DNA of 28,713 nucleotides from M55B154 sp964486725. GTDB lineage: Bacteria > Spirochaetota > UBA4802 > UB4802. Of the stretch, positions 26,684-28,713 are shown one piece after another. Below the pieces are notes generated by a model. It made no database searches. It was given only the letters and a program-made list of their open reading frames with translations, and was not told where the DNA came from. Both the position numbers and the translations under genes were made by a program. The stretch is taken from positions 1-28,713 of the forward strand of contig CAZAOK010000045.1 in the NCBI GenBank assembly GCA_964486725.1, read 5' to 3'. Position 1 is the stretch's first letter. Each line of letters begins with the position of its first letter.

Positions 26684-27253
26684 TTATATTACATTCCTGT
26701 CTTTCAAATAATCTATAATCAGTTCAATAGACTTCTGCATCCGCCACTTTGCGGTTCTTTCAGAAATACCAAGTATCCTTGCGATGTCCGCGTATGGTGT
26801 TCTTTCTCTAAAGCGCAGAAGAAATACTGTCCTGAACTTTTCCTTCAATGAATCAACCGCTTCTGAAAAAGACAACATATCCTCATTCCTCAGTATGCGT
26901 TCTTCCGGAGACTCTTCGTCCGGGGATAATTCAACACGTTTTTTTTCTTTCTCCGTGAGAAGATTATTCTTATTACGTGTTTTCAGAAAATTCTTGGCGC
27001 AGTTGATGGCAATACGGTATATCCATGATGAGAATGCCCTGTCCACCTTAAATGAATCAATATGCATATACACCCGTATAAACACGTCATGCAGCACATC
27101 AATGGCATCATCCTGATCGTGGGTATACCCGTAGATCATTTTCCACAACCTGTCAGCATACCGCGAATAAAGAACATCGAAAGCCCCTTCATTACCGGAT
27201 TTAAACTCAATAACCAGTTGTTCGTCGGTCAAAGTATTGTATTCAGCAGACAT
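26684..27253 (-). CDS. ECF-type RNA polymerase sigma factor
   Basis: A 189-residue sigma-70 family protein with only regions 2 and 4. Region 2 (about 24-92) carries the core-binding DAIDVLHDVFIRVY and the -10-contacting SSWIYRIAINCAKNFLK. A charged linker follows, and region 4 (about 133-182) has the helix-turn-helix IARILGISERTAKWRMQKS. The length and lack of regions 1 and 3 mark it as an ECF factor. It directly precedes the FecR-like membrane protein, as in sigma/anti-sigma pairs. The upstream gap of 65 bases has TATAGT (27275-27270) but a poor -35. The ribosome binding site is weak (GAAGAG, close to the ATG). Confidence 0.93.
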   Translation of the reverse strand: MSAEYNTLTDEQLVIEFKSGNEGAFDVLYSRYADRLWKMIYGYTHDQDDAIDVLHDVFIRVYMHIDSFKVDRAFSSWIYRIAINCAKNFLKTRNKNNLLTEKEKKRVELSPDEESPEERILRNEDMLSFSEAVDSLKEKFRTVFLLRFRERTPYADIARILGISERTAKWRMQKSIELIIDYLKDRNVI

Positions 27254-27318
27254 GCTCTTCAGGTTTATTACTATAGTTTTTGGAGAAAAGTGAAAAAAAA
27301 GAGGACTGTACTACCAGT

Positions 27319-27642
27319 TTATCGATCAGAAATCGAATGAATGTTGGAGAATATATCACCAATAAGCCCCTCGTCCAGCATAGATATGAGCGCCCTGGTT
27401 TTTTGTTCCAGCTCGCCTGTAATACCAACTTCCATATCTTTCAACTGGAAATATTCATCCGCGATATTAAGGGCGGTTAAGATTGCCACCTGTACCAGGT
27501 TCCCATTGGAAATATTCCTGCTCACATCCTCCATCTTGCTGTTCACATACTCAGCAACATGGAGAATGTATTCAGGAGACGCGTCACCCTGAATGGTATA
27601 GGTGTGACCATAGATGTTTACTTTTACCTTGTTTTCTTCCAT
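27319..27642 (-). CDS. zapA: Cell division protein ZapA
   Basis: Small FtsZ-binding protein that bundles FtsZ filaments at the division ring. The N-terminal fold starts KVKVNIYGHTYTIQGD, a clear ZapA signature. Then comes the helix EYILHVAEYVNSKM and a long C-terminal helix (VAILTALNIADEYFQLK) that forms the coiled coil. I chose ATG 27642 (107 residues) because it puts the family motif near the N-terminus and has GGA about 7 bases upstream. Starts at 27654 or 27666 would add 4 or 8 residues and lack a well-placed ribosome binding site. It follows the coiled-coil gene by about 50 bases. Confidence 0.9.
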   Translation of the reverse strand: MEENKVKVNIYGHTYTIQGDASPEYILHVAEYVNSKMEDVSRNISNGNLVQVAILTALNIADEYFQLKDMEVGITGELEQKTRALISMLDEGLIGDIFSNIHSISDR

Positions 27643-27694
27643 GGTGCATTCCATCAGCCTATCCATTTTAATAGTTTATTATACTGCGTACATA

Positions 27695-28405
27695 TTACTT
27701 TTCATCGTCTTCGATAATGAGAAAATCTTCATCATCACTGGTAACTGCCGCTGAAGAATCAGTTTCCTTTTCACCTTCGTCAACAATCACTGTATCTTCA
27801 TCCATGTCATCGATAACGATTTCATCTTCATCATCATCCAGTAATATTATTTCGTCTTCCTCTTCAGGCGTAGTGTCCACCATTATACCTTCATCTTCAG
27901 AAGAACCGGTATCATCATCGATAATAATAATTTCGTCTTCATCCTCTTCAACGGCCCCTGACGGTTCTTCTGATGGCACCGATTCCATAACCGGTTCTTC
28001 AAAAGCGGGTTCAGTTGGTCTTTCTGTTTTCGGTTCAGCAGGTGGCGGAGATGAGGGAGCGGACGCACGCTCTGCATCCATGCTTGCTGCCGTGGCCCGG
28101 TAATCAGCAGAATCATCAGACTGGAGAACATCAAGCTTACCAAGCAACTGAAGCATTTTCTTCTCAAGTTCATCTTCTTTTGATTTCAGTGACGCCAGCT
28201 CAGCGGAAACCTGCTCCAGTTCTTTCTGTATCCGTGCCACTTCCTGCTCTTTCTCTTCAAGACTTAACCGCGCTTCTTCAGCCTCTACTTTCAAAGATTC
28301 GTTATCTGTTTCAAGTTTCGCGTTCTCACTTCGAAGGTCACCGATAAGCTGTAACGCCTTTATTATCCTGCCCTCAAGCTCTTCCAGTTGTTGCATTGTT
28401 ATCAT
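27695..28405 (-). CDS. ZapB-like coiled-coil protein with acidic/aliphatic repeat tail
   Basis: A 236-residue protein. Residues 1-95 form a coiled coil beginning MQQLEELEGRIIKALQLI, like ZapB-type division proteins. A Pro/Ala/Ser-rich middle (about 105-150) follows. The tail is extremely acidic and repeats short aliphatic runs inside Asp/Glu: IIII (159-162), IILL (186-189), IVI (196-198), VIV (206-208) and LII (229-231). The place just before zapA supports a division role, by inference. I use ATG 28405 because GGAGG stands 9 bases upstream; the frame extends to a TTG at 28423 which has no such site. It differs from E. coli ZapB, which is about 80 residues and has no tail. Confidence 0.75.
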   Translation of the reverse strand: MITMQQLEELEGRIIKALQLIGDLRSENAKLETDNESLKVEAEEARLSLEEKEQEVARIQKELEQVSAELASLKSKEDELEKKMLQLLGKLDVLQSDDSADYRATAASMDAERASAPSSPPPAEPKTERPTEPAFEEPVMESVPSEEPSGAVEEDEDEIIIIDDDTGSSEDEGIMVDTTPEEEDEIILLDDDEDEIVIDDMDEDTVIVDEGEKETDSSAAVTSDDEDFLIIEDDEK

Positions 28406-28406
28406 A

Positions 28407-28562
28407 TTATAGTACCTCCGCAAATTGTGACTCTGCTCTTGCCACTGCTGATTTCCCTTTCAATGTTGCTGCAGCTTTGCAACCATGGGACATATTCTTA
28501 ACCATGTTACAATATTCGGCACATTTGCACTGCGCATTAACAAGAAAATCAACATCCTGTAT
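28407..28562 (-). CDS. Possible small Cys-containing protein
   Basis: A frame open between TGA (28563-28565) and TAA (28407-28409), up to 51 codons, ending one base before the ATG of the ZapB-like gene. The stop lies downstream of that gene's Shine-Dalgarno, as in tight operons. The translation looks protein-like: four Cys (AQCKCAEYCNM...HGCKAAA), then an Ala/Lys-rich helix ending SQFAEVL. No standard start is found before the Cys cluster; the first ATG (28505) would give only 32 residues and lose three Cys. So either an unusual start is used, the reading is broken, or the frame is chance. Not recognised. Confidence 0.35.
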   Translation of the reverse strand: MQDVDFLVNAQCKCAEYCNMVKNMSHGCKAAATLKGKSAVARAESQFAEVL

Positions 28563-28598
28563 TCAAGTCAGAGCATCAATAAGTCATTCCTTAAAGTA

Positions 28599-28627
28599 AT
28601 AGTAAAATCAGCCTGATGTAAAATCAA
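28599..28627 (-). promoter_or_regulatory. Possible promoter for the zapA/sigma operon
   Basis: Minus strand: TTGATT (28627-28622), 17 bases, TACTAT (28604-28599), each 4 of 6 to consensus. It would start RNA near 28592, just before an AAGGA. A perfect TTGACA (28704-28699) farther upstream has no matching -10. The rest of 28563-28713 is AT-rich and shows no gene. Confidence 0.35.
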
Positions 28628-28713
28628 GATTTATTTTTATATAAACCGAAAAAGCGTCTGGGAGTGAATTAAATTTCGGGTAATAAAACAAATTTCAATG
28701 TCAATTTTGAATA

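Noticed and set aside
28410..28592. 6S RNA (ssrS) near zapA
   Set aside because: The region is about the right length and has small stems (GTTGC/GCAAC), but I could not form the long closing stem and central bubble, and ssrS normally lies after zapA rather than two genes before it.
28646..28679. CCGAAA/TTTCGG stem as a terminator
   Set aside because: Only 6 bases, a 22-base loop, and no T-run on either side.

Overview
The window (about 28.7 kb, moderately AT-rich) looks like a chromosomal segment of a spirochaete. That is an inference from gene order and domain style: scpA-scpB-pheA-aroF-tyrA-cmk-rpsA in one run, rpmF-acpP-rnc beside it, and a large cheW-cheA-cheB block. Lipobox-type and FecR/PEGA/PQQ surface proteins fit too. 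No rRNA, tRNA, CRISPR array, transposase or phage gene was seen. Apart from one short divergent operon, every gene lies on the minus strand, so the window is described from high to low coordinates where transcription matters.

Left edge (1-5.2 kb): a GC-rich dyad at the very end of the window; murJ (lipid II flippase, minus); then a divergent plus-strand operon. That operon holds an exported TPR protein, a highly divergent FecCD/BtuC-like permease and an ABC ATPase whose catalytic motifs have been replaced. It reads like a metallophore or cofactor-type transporter that has decayed or been repurposed.

5.2-8.5 kb (minus): rpmF, acpP, rnc, a Nudix hydrolase, aroB and a STAS anti-anti-sigma protein. 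Several of these overlap by 4 bases at the stop/start junction. 8.6-16.4 kb (minus): scpA-scpB (condensin accessory), pheA-aroF-tyrA (phenylalanine/tyrosine branch), cmk, rpsA and a membrane-anchored TPR protein. The chorismate mutase part of PheA looks degenerate. 16.5-22.0 kb (minus): cheW, cheA, cheB and, behind its own likely promoter, cheY. CheA is 1096 residues long because a CheC-type phosphatase domain is fused to its C-terminus, so kinase and phosphatase lie in one chain.

22.2-28.7 kb (minus): a small Cys-containing reading frame, a ZapB-like coiled-coil protein with repeated acidic/aliphatic motifs, zapA, an ECF sigma factor, a single-pass FecR-PEGA-PQQ protein placed as its anti-sigma regulator, and a second FecR-PEGA-PEGA-PQQ protein that is a lipoprotein. 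A strong hairpin terminator closes this operon at 22159-22186. The sigma/FecR/PQQ trio, the CheA-CheC fusion and the decayed ABC transporter are the parts most worth following up.
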